Source of the DNA: Vibrio litoralis DSM 17657
GTDB taxonomy: Bacteria; Pseudomonadota; Gammaproteobacteria; Enterobacterales; Vibrionaceae
NCBI RefSeq assembly: GCF_000426765.1
Contig: NZ_AUFZ01000023.1
Coordinates: 62,001 to 126,000, forward strand
Direction of reading: 5' to 3'
DNA length: 64,000 nucleotides
Positions 18,342 to 27,597 of the stretch are shown here, piece after piece. A program made the translations under genes and the position numbers. The notes beneath the pieces were generated by a model that was not told the DNA's origin, made no database searches, and saw nothing but the letters and a program-made list of their open reading frames with translations. Each line of letters begins with the position of its first letter. Position 1 is the first letter of the stretch.

Positions 18342-20075
18342 GTGAATCGGGCTCGTCATTCTGAACATTATTTTGCTCCACAAAAGCCAATTGCTTCGAC
18401 GATCGCAAAAGGGCTTATTTCCATTTTAATTTTTGTCATCGTGGCTATCATTGTGGCGACTTTTACCATTACTTATAGCTTGAAAGATGCCGAAATGATT
18501 AATGTGGCGGGTTCACTACGTATGCAAAGTTATCGCTTAGCCTACGACATAAAAACCGATTCTGATAAGTTGCAGCAGCACAGAAAAATGCTAGAGAAAT
18601 CATTAAATTCACCAGTTATGAAATCGTTGGATAATCCTGTAGTTCCAAATGATATCAAGTATCAATATCTTTCGATTCAAAATCGCTGGCACGGTCTTTC
18701 GATTGATATAAATACGGGCAGAGAAGCTGATTATCTGAGTGAAGTGGAAGCTCTCGTTGAGCAACTTGATACTTTTGTTCTGAACTTACAGCGATTTTCT
18801 GAAAATAAACTTAAAGCATTTGCGTTCGCGGGAGCTGGATGTTTATTACTTATTTTTATTGTCACCATGCTGATCATGCGTTTTGTGCGCAATAAAATTG
18901 TCAAACCGTTGGAAGACTTAGTGATCGCCAGTCAATCTATCCAAGATAAAAACTTTACCATTCAACTTGATATTAATTCCGACACTGAGCTCGATGTTTT
19001 AGGGCATTGTTATCAATCAATGGCCAGAGAATTAGCATTACTTTACCGAGGTTTAGAAGCTGCGGTTGATAAAAAAACTCATGAATTACAACAAGCAAAT
19101 GACGCTTTGAAGATTTTATACGATAGTTCGGAAGCTTTATCGAGCTCTCGATTAACTCTTCAAGATTTTCAATCAGTACTGGATGCTTTTGAAAAAGTGG
19201 ATGGTATTCAAGCATGCCGCTTACTGATTGATGAAAAAGAAGGCGGTGGCATTGAGTTGCTCGCGGGCCAGCAACAAGACAATATTGAATGGAGAAGCTT
19301 TCCACTAGAAGAGCAAGCTATGTCATTAGGGCTGCTGGAGTGGCAGCAAACATCGGGTCAGCTCGATCATTTATTAATGGAAAACTTGGGTCGCATTATG
19401 GCGCGTGCTTTGTACTTTAGCCACAACCAAAAACAGACTGAGCAATTTATCTTGATGCAAGAGCGTGCCACTATTGCGCGAGAGTTACATGATTCATTGG
19501 CACAATCACTGTCTTATCTGAAAATCCAAATAACCTTATTAAAGCGCAACTTAAACCAAGATTTATGTGCCAAACGTTGTGAAGCTGCCACCGGTATTAT
19601 CCAAGAAGTTGATGAGGTGCTTGCTCAGGCTTACACACAACTTCGAGAATTACTCAGTACCTTCCGCCTAAAAATTGAAGATGCGCATTTTGGCGAGGCT
19701 TTAAAGCAATTATTGCAGCCACTGCAAGCACAAACCAAAGCCTCTTTGAATGTAGACAATCAACTGCTTTCAATGGAATTAGATGCCCAGCAGCAGGTCC
19801 ATCTTCTACAATATATACGTGAAGCGGTACTGAATGCGATTAAACACTCTCACGCCAGTCAGGTAAATGTGTATTGCTATCAAGAGAACAGCGATATTTA
19901 TGTCAAAATTGAAGATGATGGGCAGGGCTTTGATGTTAATCATCCCAAACTGAATCATTATGGGTTAAGTATTATGCAAGAACGAGCCTCTAGACTCGGT
20001 GCTGAACATCATATTGACTCGATGTTAGGCAAAGGTTGCCTAGTGCGTTTAAAAATGACGCTAGGGGCGGCTTAG
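18342..20075 (+). CDS. narQ: Nitrate/nitrite sensor histidine kinase NarQ
   Basis: 577 residues from a GTG with AGGATAAA upstream. Order: TM1 (residues 25-45), periplasmic sensor with the nitrate-binding P-box (INVAGSLRMQSYRLAYD), TM2 (about 162-182), HAMP, a central GAF-like/cysteine region, HisKA_3 with RATIARELHDSLAQSL (phospho-His383), and an HATPase domain ending near DDGQGFD and GLSIMQERA. It senses periplasmic nitrate or nitrite and phosphorylates NarP. It is followed by narP after 65 bp and divergent from napF. Confidence 0.94.
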   Translation: MNRARHSEHYFAPQKPIASTIAKGLISILIFVIVAIIVATFTITYSLKDAEMINVAGSLRMQSYRLAYDIKTDSDKLQQHRKMLEKSLNSPVMKSLDNPVVPNDIKYQYLSIQNRWHGLSIDINTGREADYLSEVEALVEQLDTFVLNLQRFSENKLKAFAFAGAGCLLLIFIVTMLIMRFVRNKIVKPLEDLVIASQSIQDKNFTIQLDINSDTELDVLGHCYQSMARELALLYRGLEAAVDKKTHELQQANDALKILYDSSEALSSSRLTLQDFQSVLDAFEKVDGIQACRLLIDEKEGGGIELLAGQQQDNIEWRSFPLEEQAMSLGLLEWQQTSGQLDHLLMENLGRIMARALYFSHNQKQTEQFILMQERATIARELHDSLAQSLSYLKIQITLLKRNLNQDLCAKRCEAATGIIQEVDEVLAQAYTQLRELLSTFRLKIEDAHFGEALKQLLQPLQAQTKASLNVDNQLLSMELDAQQQVHLLQYIREAVLNAIKHSHASQVNVYCYQENSDIYVKIEDDGQGFDVNHPKLNHYGLSIMQERASRLGAEHHIDSMLGKGCLVRLKMTLGAA

Positions 20076-20140
20076 AATTTGTAATAATAAATGCAGCACT
20101 GGTGCATTAACCTCAAATAATAACAATATGTAGGTAACCG

Positions 20141-20776
20141 ATGACAAACACAGTATCAAAAGTTTTATTAGTCGATGATCACCCATTAATGCGTCGTGGT
20201 ATTGGCCAACTACTGAATTTAGAAAGCTGCTTTGAAGTAGTAGGGGAAGCCAGTAATGGGGTGGATGCTATCGCGCTTGCCAATGAACTCGACCCCGACA
20301 TTATTTTGTTGGACTTAAATATGAAAGGCATGTCAGGTTTAGATACCTTAAAAGCGATGCGCAAAGAAAATATCGATAGTCAGATTATTATTTTAACCGT
20401 ATCGGATAACCCTGCGGATATTGACGCACTAGTCAAAGCGCAAGCGGATGGTTATTTATTAAAAGATAGTGAGCCTGAAGAACTGATCGAGCTATTAAAG
20501 CAAGCACAGCAAGGTGAGCCGGTTTATAGCCACCTAGTAAAAGAACATTTAGAAACGCGTAGTGAAGGCGATAATTTGATGGATCAGCTCACTGACCGTG
20601 AAATGCAAATCTTGCAAGAAGTCGCTAAAGGTTATCGTAATAAGCAAATAGCCGATCACCTTTTTATCTCAGAATCGACAGTAAAAGTGCACATGAAAAG
20701 CCTATTGAAAAAGCTCAATGTTGCATCACGAACGGCTGCGACTGTGTTGTACCTAGATACTTATGGCCGAGACTAA
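20141..20776 (+). CDS. narP: Nitrate/nitrite response regulator NarP
   Basis: 211 residues: receiver domain with acidic pair VDDHP, phospho-acceptor Asp58 (IILLDLNMKG), Thr/Lys switch residues (ILTVSD; LLKDS), then a LuxR-type helix-turn-helix (LTDREMQILQEVAKGYRNK; ISESTVKVHMKSLLKKL). Like NarP and unlike NarL it is encoded with narQ and nap. Expected targets are the 7-2-7 sites at 18159 and 11555. Confidence 0.93.
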   Translation: MTNTVSKVLLVDDHPLMRRGIGQLLNLESCFEVVGEASNGVDAIALANELDPDIILLDLNMKGMSGLDTLKAMRKENIDSQIIILTVSDNPADIDALVKAQADGYLLKDSEPEELIELLKQAQQGEPVYSHLVKEHLETRSEGDNLMDQLTDREMQILQEVAKGYRNKQIADHLFISESTVKVHMKSLLKKLNVASRTAATVLYLDTYGRD

Positions 20777-20821
20777 TAACTTCTTTGTCTTGGTATCAAG
20801 CCACAATTTTGACAATATATA

Positions 20822-21089
20822 CATACCCAAGTGACTTCAAGATGCAGAATTCAGAGCTCTCATCCAAACCTTTAGACAAGGAAGATTGGTGAAGGAATGT
20901 GAACACCTTTTAAACCAATCTGACGCTGCATAAAGGTTTGAATGAAGCTCCCGAAGGGCAAGTTAAAACAAGCTTTATGCTGTGTTAAATTGAACAGAGA
21001 TAGAATAACTATGATCATATTCAATTTGCCTTGCCTAAAGCTTGTTTTATTCTTGCTGAAACTCGCTTCTTGAAGTTACTTGGGTATTT
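20822..21089. repeat. MITE-like dispersed repeat, long form (copy 4), narP-ribE spacer
   Basis: About 268 bp whose ends are inverted copies (ATACCCAAGTGACTTCAAGA on the left; TTGAAGTTACTTGGGTAT on the right, 20 of 22 positions pairing). The interior has further inverted segments, among them CCTTTAGACAAGG and CTCCCGAAGGGC. The termini match the shorter repeats at 1031, 3959 and 12177. No protein is encoded. It nearly fills the 340-bp space before ribE, where I looked for an FMN riboswitch and found none. Confidence 0.7.
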
Positions 21090-21116
21090 CCCCTTTCGTT
21101 TAATGCTGGATGTTTT

Positions 21117-21815
21117 ATGTTTACAGGTATTGTTCAAGCTGTTGCAACACTGAAAAAAGTTACCGATCACCAAGGTATTCGTAGCTTTGATATTGCTTTC
21201 CCTGAAGGCTTTTGTCACGAGATTGAAATTGGCGCTAGTGTTGCCATTGATGGAGTTTGCTTAACGGTGACTGAAATAGTAAGCGCTCACATTCTACGTT
21301 TTGATGTGATGTTAAAAAGCCTGCAAATTACTACACTCAGTGAAGTGGCAGAAAATGATACAGTGAATGCAGAACGTGCCGCGAAAGATGGTGCTGAGAT
21401 CGGCGGACATCCACTTTCTGGCCATGTCGACTTTTGCGCTCAAGTCGTCAGTGTTGAGCATATTGAAGAAAACTACCGCATCCGAATTGGGGTAGAGCCT
21501 CAGTGGTTACGTTATATCTTCCCAAAAGGTTATATTGCGATTAATGGCGCGAGCTTAACTATCTCCGATGTTGATAAAAAACAAGGTTGGTTTGATGTTT
21601 GGCTAATCCCTGAAACTCGCCGAATGACGACTTTTGAATTGAAGCAAGCTGGTTCAAAGTTGAACATCGAAATTGAACGCAGTACCCAAGTGCTAGTTGA
21701 TACCGTACGTGAAACCTTGGAAGAGAATCTAGGTGAATTATTCCCTGCTTTAGAGCAATTATTAGAGAAAAATAATATTCACTTAGACCAATTAGCAAAA
21801 ACGAAAAACAAATAA
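21117..21815 (+). CDS. ribE: Riboflavin synthase, alpha subunit
   Basis: 232 residues made of two similar beta-barrel halves. The first starts MFTGIVQAVATL and carries VAIDGVCLTVTE (active Cys) and GGHPLSGHVDF; the second carries IAINGASLTISD and IPETRRMTTF. It dismutates two 6,7-dimethyl-8-ribityllumazines to riboflavin. It resembles E. coli RibC, but the usual ETL/TTL motif of the first half reads KSLQITTL. It is slightly longer at the C-terminus. Lumazine-protein-like paralogues lack activity; retention of Cys and His argues for an enzyme here. Confidence 0.85.
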   Translation: MFTGIVQAVATLKKVTDHQGIRSFDIAFPEGFCHEIEIGASVAIDGVCLTVTEIVSAHILRFDVMLKSLQITTLSEVAENDTVNAERAAKDGAEIGGHPLSGHVDFCAQVVSVEHIEENYRIRIGVEPQWLRYIFPKGYIAINGASLTISDVDKKQGWFDVWLIPETRRMTTFELKQAGSKLNIEIERSTQVLVDTVRETLEENLGELFPALEQLLEKNNIHLDQLAKTKNK

Positions 21816-22123
21816 GAATTATTTTTCTTTGGCTAACTTTGGGTTTTTATTTATTAGTAAAATACGCATGTAAATAAATTGTTTCCTATAATTGATTAGC
21901 CGATATTGTTTGTTTTTTATTATTTTCCTGTTAAATGGGAAGTAATTATAGGACTAAATAATATTATAATTTAACCTAAGCTTGACTGGAAAATACAAAT
22001 AATGAGCGTATTATCTGTGCGGTTAATAATATTCCGACAAAACTTATGGTAGATAAGACTTTGGCAAGAAATGCTGTGGTATTTATTTAGTAAGTTTATT
22101 GCTCTTTATTAGGCTTAACTCTC
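21816..22123. other. AT-rich intergenic region before the diguanylate cyclase gene
   Basis: 308 bp, rich in A/T, ends in the promoter of the following gene. I see no RNA gene, repeat or confident operator. Confidence 0.5.
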
Positions 22124-24115
22124 ATGTTGCAAAAAGATAAAGCACTTAGAAATCAAACGATTATTCTAAGTGTGTTTGTGTCCCTCTTTATTACTGCAGG
22201 CTTTGCTCTTCATGAGTATCGTAATTTAAAAAACCGTATTAACACTGATATTTTGCCAAGTATCGTGATGGAATTAAATTCTGTTGCCAGTCACACTCAA
22301 AGTCAGTTTGAGTTTTTGCGATTTACCGCTTTGCAACATACACCGGGGCAGAACCCTTCCCTCACGGATAAAACTCAATCTGATTTTGTGAAAGAGTGTC
22401 TAAGCCTCATTGATAATGACCTTGAAACTAAGGAATATAGCAATCGAGCTGCTCAAGCATTAAATAAAGGAACGGATACCCGTAGTGGTATATTGCTAGG
22501 TAAGGGGGATATTCAGCAATATTCAGATGAAACAATGAAGTTGTTGTGTACTGTACTAACAAGCTCAAGCGCCAACTCAGAAATGGTGCGGTTAGTTAAA
22601 TCTCACCCATCCCTTCCTGCACTGTTTTATTTTGTGGCGAAAGATGCGGATTTTATGTTTTTATTTGATCGTGCTTATTCAGAGGTCTCGGCAAGTGAGT
22701 ACTTTTCGCCAGAGATTAAAGAACAATATGAATCTTTTGGTAATCAATATTCGGGTTTATGGATTTCTAATCCGTATTCAGATGGGGTAACGGATAAGCA
22801 GACCATTACTTTCGTACAAAATATTAAAAACTATCGCAGTCAAACCGTAGGCTTTTTGGCAAGAGACCTTTATGTCGATGATTTATTGAATTTACTCGAT
22901 AATTCGTTAGAAGAACGTAGTAGCCATATCCATATAATGCGTTATGGCCAACTTGATATCTTAGATCAGGGTAGAGTGTTACTCAGTCATACCGTTAAAG
23001 GTATGGATTTGAACAGTAGAAAGCTTTTAACATTTGAATCCGTTAATTCGGAACAGAATCAATCGGCTTTTGGTCAGCTGAACGTGAATCTATCGGTACC
23101 ATTATTGGGGATGATTCATTGGGTTTTAGATGAGCAGTCTTACCTATTCTTTATGCCATTTTTTGTGTTCTTGTTTAGCTACACTATTTTGCAACAAATG
23201 CTGCGTGGTATTAGAGAAAGTGATAAGCAATATTTTGACTCACTAACTCAAGTTTATAACCGCCACGGTTTATACCAAAAAGTGTATAAGAAAATTGATA
23301 AGGCTATCGCCAATGATAAAGATGCGCATATCTTTTCAATTGATGCCAATAAGTTTAAACAAATCAATGATAAATATGGTCATGATACCGGCGATAAAGC
23401 GATCGCTTTAATTGCCAATGCGGCCAAGCACATCTGCCAACCCCATGATGATATCGTACGCTTAGGTGGTGATGAGTTTTTAATCGTGCTTTACATCGGC
23501 ACAAAGCATGAGTTCGATCCTAGTCAGTTTATGACCCGCTTAAATCAAAAGCTGGCGTATGACTGTAAAGCGACTTCGATTCCAGTCTTCTCTGTGAGCG
23601 GCGGCTATATATTATTTGGTGCGCAAAGTCATCAAAGCTTACCTCAAGCGATTAAAGATGCAGATTCTATTTTGATGAGTAAAAAGTCGGTCGATAAAAT
23701 TGATACGATTTGTCATGAATTCGATAGTTTTGATATTAACCTATCAGAAGACGAACAGGATATTAAGCTACAAATGGTTGATAAACTTAACTTTGTCGAA
23801 GCGGAACATTTACTGCAAAGTGAGTTAAATGAAGCGGTTCTATCCGCTTATCATGGTAAGTTGAACTACTTGATCAGCAATTATTTCAAGATGATCTACT
23901 CATGTACCCGTGATAACGATAATTTGCATAACTATCGCTTGAAAATCGCAGAGAGCCATTATAACGCTGGGATCCCAATGTCGGTGTTCTATTTCCTTTT
24001 TATTAAGTACGGTAACTTTTTATTCCGCGACGTTGAAATTAACCATGATGAGTTTGTAATCAATAACCGACTGCATTCTTATGAGCTGCACTTTATGTCT
24101 AGCTTAAAAGGCTAA
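22124..24115 (+). CDS. Membrane diguanylate cyclase with extra C-terminal helical domain
   Basis: 663 residues. TM1 (residues 9-28), a periplasmic sensor of about 310 residues, TM2 (about 340-362), then a GGDEF domain (FDSLTQVYNRHGLY start, intact RLGGDEFLIV with GGDEF at 448-452). The usual RXXD inhibitory site before GGDEF is missing (HDDIVRL). About 130 residues follow the cyclase; they are helical and contain KIAESHYNAGIPMSVFYF, resembling the proximal-His helix of globin-coupled sensors. It makes cyclic di-GMP in response to an unknown signal. From memory, a GGDEF gene (cdgA) sits beside pstB on V. cholerae chromosome II, and the prophage here would have separated that pair. Confidence 0.87.
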   Translation: MLQKDKALRNQTIILSVFVSLFITAGFALHEYRNLKNRINTDILPSIVMELNSVASHTQSQFEFLRFTALQHTPGQNPSLTDKTQSDFVKECLSLIDNDLETKEYSNRAAQALNKGTDTRSGILLGKGDIQQYSDETMKLLCTVLTSSSANSEMVRLVKSHPSLPALFYFVAKDADFMFLFDRAYSEVSASEYFSPEIKEQYESFGNQYSGLWISNPYSDGVTDKQTITFVQNIKNYRSQTVGFLARDLYVDDLLNLLDNSLEERSSHIHIMRYGQLDILDQGRVLLSHTVKGMDLNSRKLLTFESVNSEQNQSAFGQLNVNLSVPLLGMIHWVLDEQSYLFFMPFFVFLFSYTILQQMLRGIRESDKQYFDSLTQVYNRHGLYQKVYKKIDKAIANDKDAHIFSIDANKFKQINDKYGHDTGDKAIALIANAAKHICQPHDDIVRLGGDEFLIVLYIGTKHEFDPSQFMTRLNQKLAYDCKATSIPVFSVSGGYILFGAQSHQSLPQAIKDADSILMSKKSVDKIDTICHEFDSFDINLSEDEQDIKLQMVDKLNFVEAEHLLQSELNEAVLSAYHGKLNYLISNYFKMIYSCTRDNDNLHNYRLKIAESHYNAGIPMSVFYFLFIKYGNFLFRDVEINHDEFVINNRLHSYELHFMSSLKG

Positions 24116-24165
24116 ATTAGTCTGATATCTCAAGTCACTGGGTATAAACGATATTGAATAATAAG

Positions 24166-24195
24166 AGGGTAGGCTGAGGCTTACCCTTTTTTTAT
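24166..24195 (+). terminator. Terminator of the diguanylate cyclase gene
   Basis: GAGGGTAGGC, loop TGAG, GCTTACCCTTTTTTT: an 8-9 bp stem with one G-U pair and a T run. Confidence 0.8.
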
Positions 24196-24305
24196 ACCTA
24201 TGAAATTGCCTTACTTAAAATTTTTAGCTACTCCTGAACTTAACTACTTCGTTTGTTTGAGTCACTCACAATTATACTTTCGCCCAGCGAGAACCAAATA
24301 AACAC

Positions 24306-24327
24306 AAAAAAGCCCCTCAGTAAGGGG
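24306..24327. repeat. Prophage attL core (22-bp direct repeat)
   Basis: Six A residues then GCCCCTCAGTAAGGGG, identical to 57794-57815. Here it is followed by TTTTT, so the left copy also folds as a terminator (GCCCC/GGGGT). It lies between the diguanylate cyclase terminator and the first prophage gene. Confidence 0.85.
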
Positions 24328-24367
24328 TTTTTATTTGATTTAACTTATTGTTATAATTTGTTTTTAT

Positions 24368-25450
24368 TTATTTTGTGACCACATTTTGACCCAGTGGTTT
24401 GTATGGTGTGCTTAATTCCACTATTGTTTTATCGTAAGTTTCTTCTTCCATCTCAATTCCAATAAACCGTCTATTAAGTTTCAAACAAGCCTTTCCGGTT
24501 GAGCCTGAACCCATAAATGCATCGAGCACAACGGCACCTTCACGGCTACTAGTTGATATGATGTGTTCGAGTAAATCAGCCGGCTTTTCACAGGGATGCT
24601 TACCCGGGTAATATTGCACCGGCGCAAACGTCCAAACGTCAGTATAGGGAACGTCACTACTTACGCTAAACGGGCGACGCAAGGTTTCATATTCTGCCTT
24701 TAGTTCGTCATAGTCTTTTAGTAAATGTGCATATTGGCGGCTTAGTGATTGGTATTCATCAGCAAGCTCAGAGTGAGGACGAGAGAGCGCATTGCTCTTT
24801 GTTGCAAATAAGGTTTGAAGCTTTTGGTATTGCTCTTCGGTTGGTAACTTCCATTGACTGTATGAAAACCAATGCGAACACATTTGTGTACCCGTGATTC
24901 CATTAATTTCTTTTGCGGATACCTGCAGCGTTTCTTTGGCATTTTTAAAGTAATCAATCAGTGGTTTGAATACCGCCTGTTTGAGTTCGGTACATTTGGT
25001 GGCGTATTGGCAACTGCCTTTTGCAAAACCTTCTGATCCATAATGACCCGCAAAAATGATTCGCTCTGTAGATGGAAAGAAAGAACGTAAACTTGGTTTA
25101 TGAGTGCGTTTCCATGGCCCTGATGGTTTCGCCCATACAATATGGTTGAACACTTCAAAGCGCGAGCGTATGAGCATTTCAGTATCAGAGGCGAGCTTCG
25201 AGCCGCAGAAAAGGTATAAGTTACCTGACGGCTTTAATACGCGCCAAAACTCAACAAGCACTTCATCTAGCCACGCAAGGAAGCTTTCCACATCTGGCCA
25301 CTGATTATCCCAAGCATTGTTTTTAACTTGGAAATAGGGCGGGTCGGTGAGAACAAGATCAATAGAATTGGTTGGTAAGGTTTTTAGATAAGGTAGGCAA
25401 TCGGCTTGAATAAGCTGTAGTTGCCCATTGTGTAATGCGGTAGTTTTCAT
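24368..25450 (-). CDS. DPPY-type DNA methyltransferase (phage-encoded, N6-adenine or N4-cytosine)
   Basis: 360 residues from the ATG at 25450 (GGAG 7 bp upstream; a longer frame to 25540 runs through a hairpin). Motifs: LVLTDPPYF (motif IV, residues about 34-42) near the N-terminus and, late in the chain, LDAFMGSGSTGKA (motif I) followed by IGIEMEEE, i.e. the beta-class order. A coiled insert sits near residues 225-270. There is no cognate nuclease next to it, so it is probably a solitary methylase that protects phage DNA or alters host methylation. It is separated from the tail genes by a hairpin terminator and a LexA-like box. Confidence 0.85.
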   Translation of the reverse strand: MKTTALHNGQLQLIQADCLPYLKTLPTNSIDLVLTDPPYFQVKNNAWDNQWPDVESFLAWLDEVLVEFWRVLKPSGNLYLFCGSKLASDTEMLIRSRFEVFNHIVWAKPSGPWKRTHKPSLRSFFPSTERIIFAGHYGSEGFAKGSCQYATKCTELKQAVFKPLIDYFKNAKETLQVSAKEINGITGTQMCSHWFSYSQWKLPTEEQYQKLQTLFATKSNALSRPHSELADEYQSLSRQYAHLLKDYDELKAEYETLRRPFSVSSDVPYTDVWTFAPVQYYPGKHPCEKPADLLEHIISTSSREGAVVLDAFMGSGSTGKACLKLNRRFIGIEMEEETYDKTIVELSTPYKPLGQNVVTK

Positions 25451-25482
25451 TCTTTGCTCCAATAAAATAGAGCCTTGAATAC

Positions 25483-25518
25483 GAAAAAGAAACTCAGCCA
25501 CGCAATGGTGGCCGAGTC
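25483..25518 (-). terminator. Terminator between tail operon and methyltransferase gene
   Basis: On the minus strand ACTCGGCCAC, loop CATTGC, GTGGCTGAGT, then TTCTTTTT: a 10-bp stem with one G-U pair. It would end the tape-measure transcript, or attenuate transcription from the LexA-like box. Confidence 0.75.
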
Positions 25519-25605
25519 GGTTTATATGCTTCCTCTCCAAAAAATGATTTGGGTCTCAGGTACTCAAGGCATAAAACAAAATGATTCTACCAATAAAAAT
25601 AAATA

Positions 25606-25621
25606 CTGTATGTTTACACAG
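25606..25621. promoter_or_regulatory. LexA-like SOS box upstream of the prophage methyltransferase gene
   Basis: CTGTATGTTTACACAG fits CTGT-N8-ACAG exactly and is flanked by TA...TT as in strong SOS boxes. It is between the tape-measure stop (25657) and the methyltransferase start. On the minus strand TAGAAT lies 17 bp from a weak -35 inside the box. Confidence 0.6.
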
Positions 25622-25656
25622 TTCTATATGCGCTATTTAATACGAGGTGGTTGATA

Positions 25657-27537
25657 TTAATAGCTCATGACCATGTTGCCGGTGTTCACGTTTAAATTAG
25701 TTCTATTATCACTTTTGGCTTTATCTACCGTGACCGGCTTATCTGATTTAATCGTAAGCGCGACCTCCGATTGGCTTTTTACTGTGTGGGCATTTAAAGG
25801 CTGATACGCTGATAATGCAGGGTTATTTGATAAGCCTTTATCTTGTCCCGCGGCAGCATCACGAGTAGTGCGATTGATGGTTTCATCGGTGGTAATACCA
25901 AGTTTGGCATTGGTGTCTTTTACTTGTTTCAACTTGTTATTGAGGGTATCAACCTCAGTACCTGCATTTTCAACCGATTTTTGCCAACTGTCCGGCACAA
26001 GTGCATCCGGTAACATGCTGATGAGAGACTTGATGCCTTCCCATAAAAAACCAATCGCATCGGTTACCGCTTTGATGATCACATCAAAGCCGATAAATTT
26101 ATCAATTAAGTAAGTGATCGCAATAATTGCCGCACCAATAGCAGCCACCATTAATCCGATAGGGTTCATCATAATCACAGCATTTACAGCAATCATGGCG
26201 ACCTTAAAAATAGCAAGCGCGGCGATAACACCTTTGATATTTTGAGTAACAAAGATGGCCACTTTCGCTATGAGCTTGAAAGCATCACAAAGCCCGATCA
26301 CGGTTTTTGTGATTTTTTCGATTAGGTCGGTGCGAAATTGCTCATTTTTAAATTTGTTTGAAAATTCAGTAAAGAGTTTGGTGACTTTTTCCATGACCGG
26401 CGCGAGTGCGGCAAATTTTATCGAGCGAATGCTTTCTTGTACCTTTTGCATTGCATCGTTATAGGCCTCCGCTTTTTGTGCGTCGTCCGTTTTCACGCCT
26501 CCGCCAGTTTCGTTGAATTCCTTTCTTGCGGCGGTGAGTCCTTCCGTTCCTTGGCGCAGCATAATAAGCATTTTTCGGCCATCATTGCCAAATGCAGCAT
26601 CAGCAAAGGCCATTTGTTCTTGGTTCGTTTTAAGTTTGGAGAATGCCGCTAGTACCTTATCGTAGGCTTCTTGAGTATTTTGGGCGTGTTTAAGCTCGGC
26701 AAATAGTGGATTTTTAGATTTCTTTAAATAGGCACCGAGTGCGCCAGAGCCTGTTGATTGCAATGAGCCAAGTCGCTTCGTAAAGCGCGTCATTGAGCCT
26801 GTCATTTTATCGGCGCTAACACCGGCATGTTCGGCTTGAGATTGCATCGCTTGCAGCTCTTCGACCGGCATATTGAGGTTTTGAGCCGATTTCGAGAGAT
26901 GATCCATTTCACCTGCAGCGCTATTGATTTGCTGAAAGAGACCGGCAAAGCTAAGACCACCCAATAACGCGGCACCTTTACCCATCGCAGCTCCTTTGAT
27001 ATTGGGGAGCCGAATAGACTTACTGATTTTTTGAACCGGTGCCATTGCCGCTCTCAGAGTTTTATAGCGACGGCTCACTTTATCTAAGCTTTTAGAGTGG
27101 GCTTCCTGTTCTTTCGATAACCGGGCAAATTCATGATCAAGCTTGTTGACGTTCACGCCAGCTTTTTTCATCTGGTTGCTCGTTTGTTTCAGGCTGCTAT
27201 CGTATTTCTGGTTTTTAGCCGTAAGTAGTGAGACTTTCTCTTCTTGTTTTGCGAGCTTATTGGTTAAGGCGGCGCTCGGGGTTTCTGTTGCGGCCATTTG
27301 GGTTTTTAATTTGGCAAGCTTCTCATTGGCTTCATTGGTTTCAAGCGCGTTTTTGTCGAGCTCTTTTTGTATCTTCTGATAAGAGGCGATCATAGTGAGG
27401 GCACTGGAATCATCCGCCTGTGCTTTTTGAATCGCCTTTATCTTTTTTGCATAATAATCAGAGTCACTGGCCATGCTTTGGAGTGGTTCGCTGACTTTAT
27501 CAACCACGCCCATCACTACCGATAAATTCATTTTCAT
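25657..27537 (-). CDS. Tail tape measure protein
   Basis: 626 residues. An N-terminal long coiled coil (about residues 25-170, many Gln/Lys/Ala heptads), a central conserved region (AAGEMDHLSKSAQNLNMPVE, ALAPVMEKVTKLFTEF) and a hydrophobic stretch at about 437-482 are typical of P2 gpT / Mu gp42 tape measures. It sets tail length and occupies the tube. It is last in the tail block and preceded by the frameshifted chaperone gene. Confidence 0.9.
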   Translation of the reverse strand: MKMNLSVVMGVVDKVSEPLQSMASDSDYYAKKIKAIQKAQADDSSALTMIASYQKIQKELDKNALETNEANEKLAKLKTQMAATETPSAALTNKLAKQEEKVSLLTAKNQKYDSSLKQTSNQMKKAGVNVNKLDHEFARLSKEQEAHSKSLDKVSRRYKTLRAAMAPVQKISKSIRLPNIKGAAMGKGAALLGGLSFAGLFQQINSAAGEMDHLSKSAQNLNMPVEELQAMQSQAEHAGVSADKMTGSMTRFTKRLGSLQSTGSGALGAYLKKSKNPLFAELKHAQNTQEAYDKVLAAFSKLKTNQEQMAFADAAFGNDGRKMLIMLRQGTEGLTAARKEFNETGGGVKTDDAQKAEAYNDAMQKVQESIRSIKFAALAPVMEKVTKLFTEFSNKFKNEQFRTDLIEKITKTVIGLCDAFKLIAKVAIFVTQNIKGVIAALAIFKVAMIAVNAVIMMNPIGLMVAAIGAAIIAITYLIDKFIGFDVIIKAVTDAIGFLWEGIKSLISMLPDALVPDSWQKSVENAGTEVDTLNNKLKQVKDTNAKLGITTDETINRTTRDAAAGQDKGLSNNPALSAYQPLNAHTVKSQSEVALTIKSDKPVTVDKAKSDNRTNLNVNTGNMVMSY

Positions 27538-27573
27538 AGTTCATCTTCTCTTTAGATAAAAAGCCTTGATATA

Positions 27574-27597
27574 AAAAAGAGCGCTAAGTGCGCTCTG
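27574..27597 (-). terminator. Hairpin with T run between tail chaperone and tape measure genes
   Basis: On the minus strand AGAGCGC, loop ACTTA, GCGCTCTTTTTT. The loop lies over the stop codon of the GpE-like frame. It looks like a real terminator inside the tail operon and could reduce tape-measure expression. Confidence 0.65.

Noticed and set aside
20777-21116. FMN riboswitch before ribE
   Set aside because: The conserved RFN core sequences are absent; the space is filled by a dispersed palindromic repeat.
24306-24327. Prophage insertion in a tRNA gene
   Set aside because: No tRNA cloverleaf is present at either boundary; the repeated core is a terminator hairpin.
25451-25540. Extended N-terminus of the prophage DPPY methyltransferase
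   Set aside because: It would start at TTG and pass through a terminator hairpin; the ATG at 25450 has a good GGAG site.
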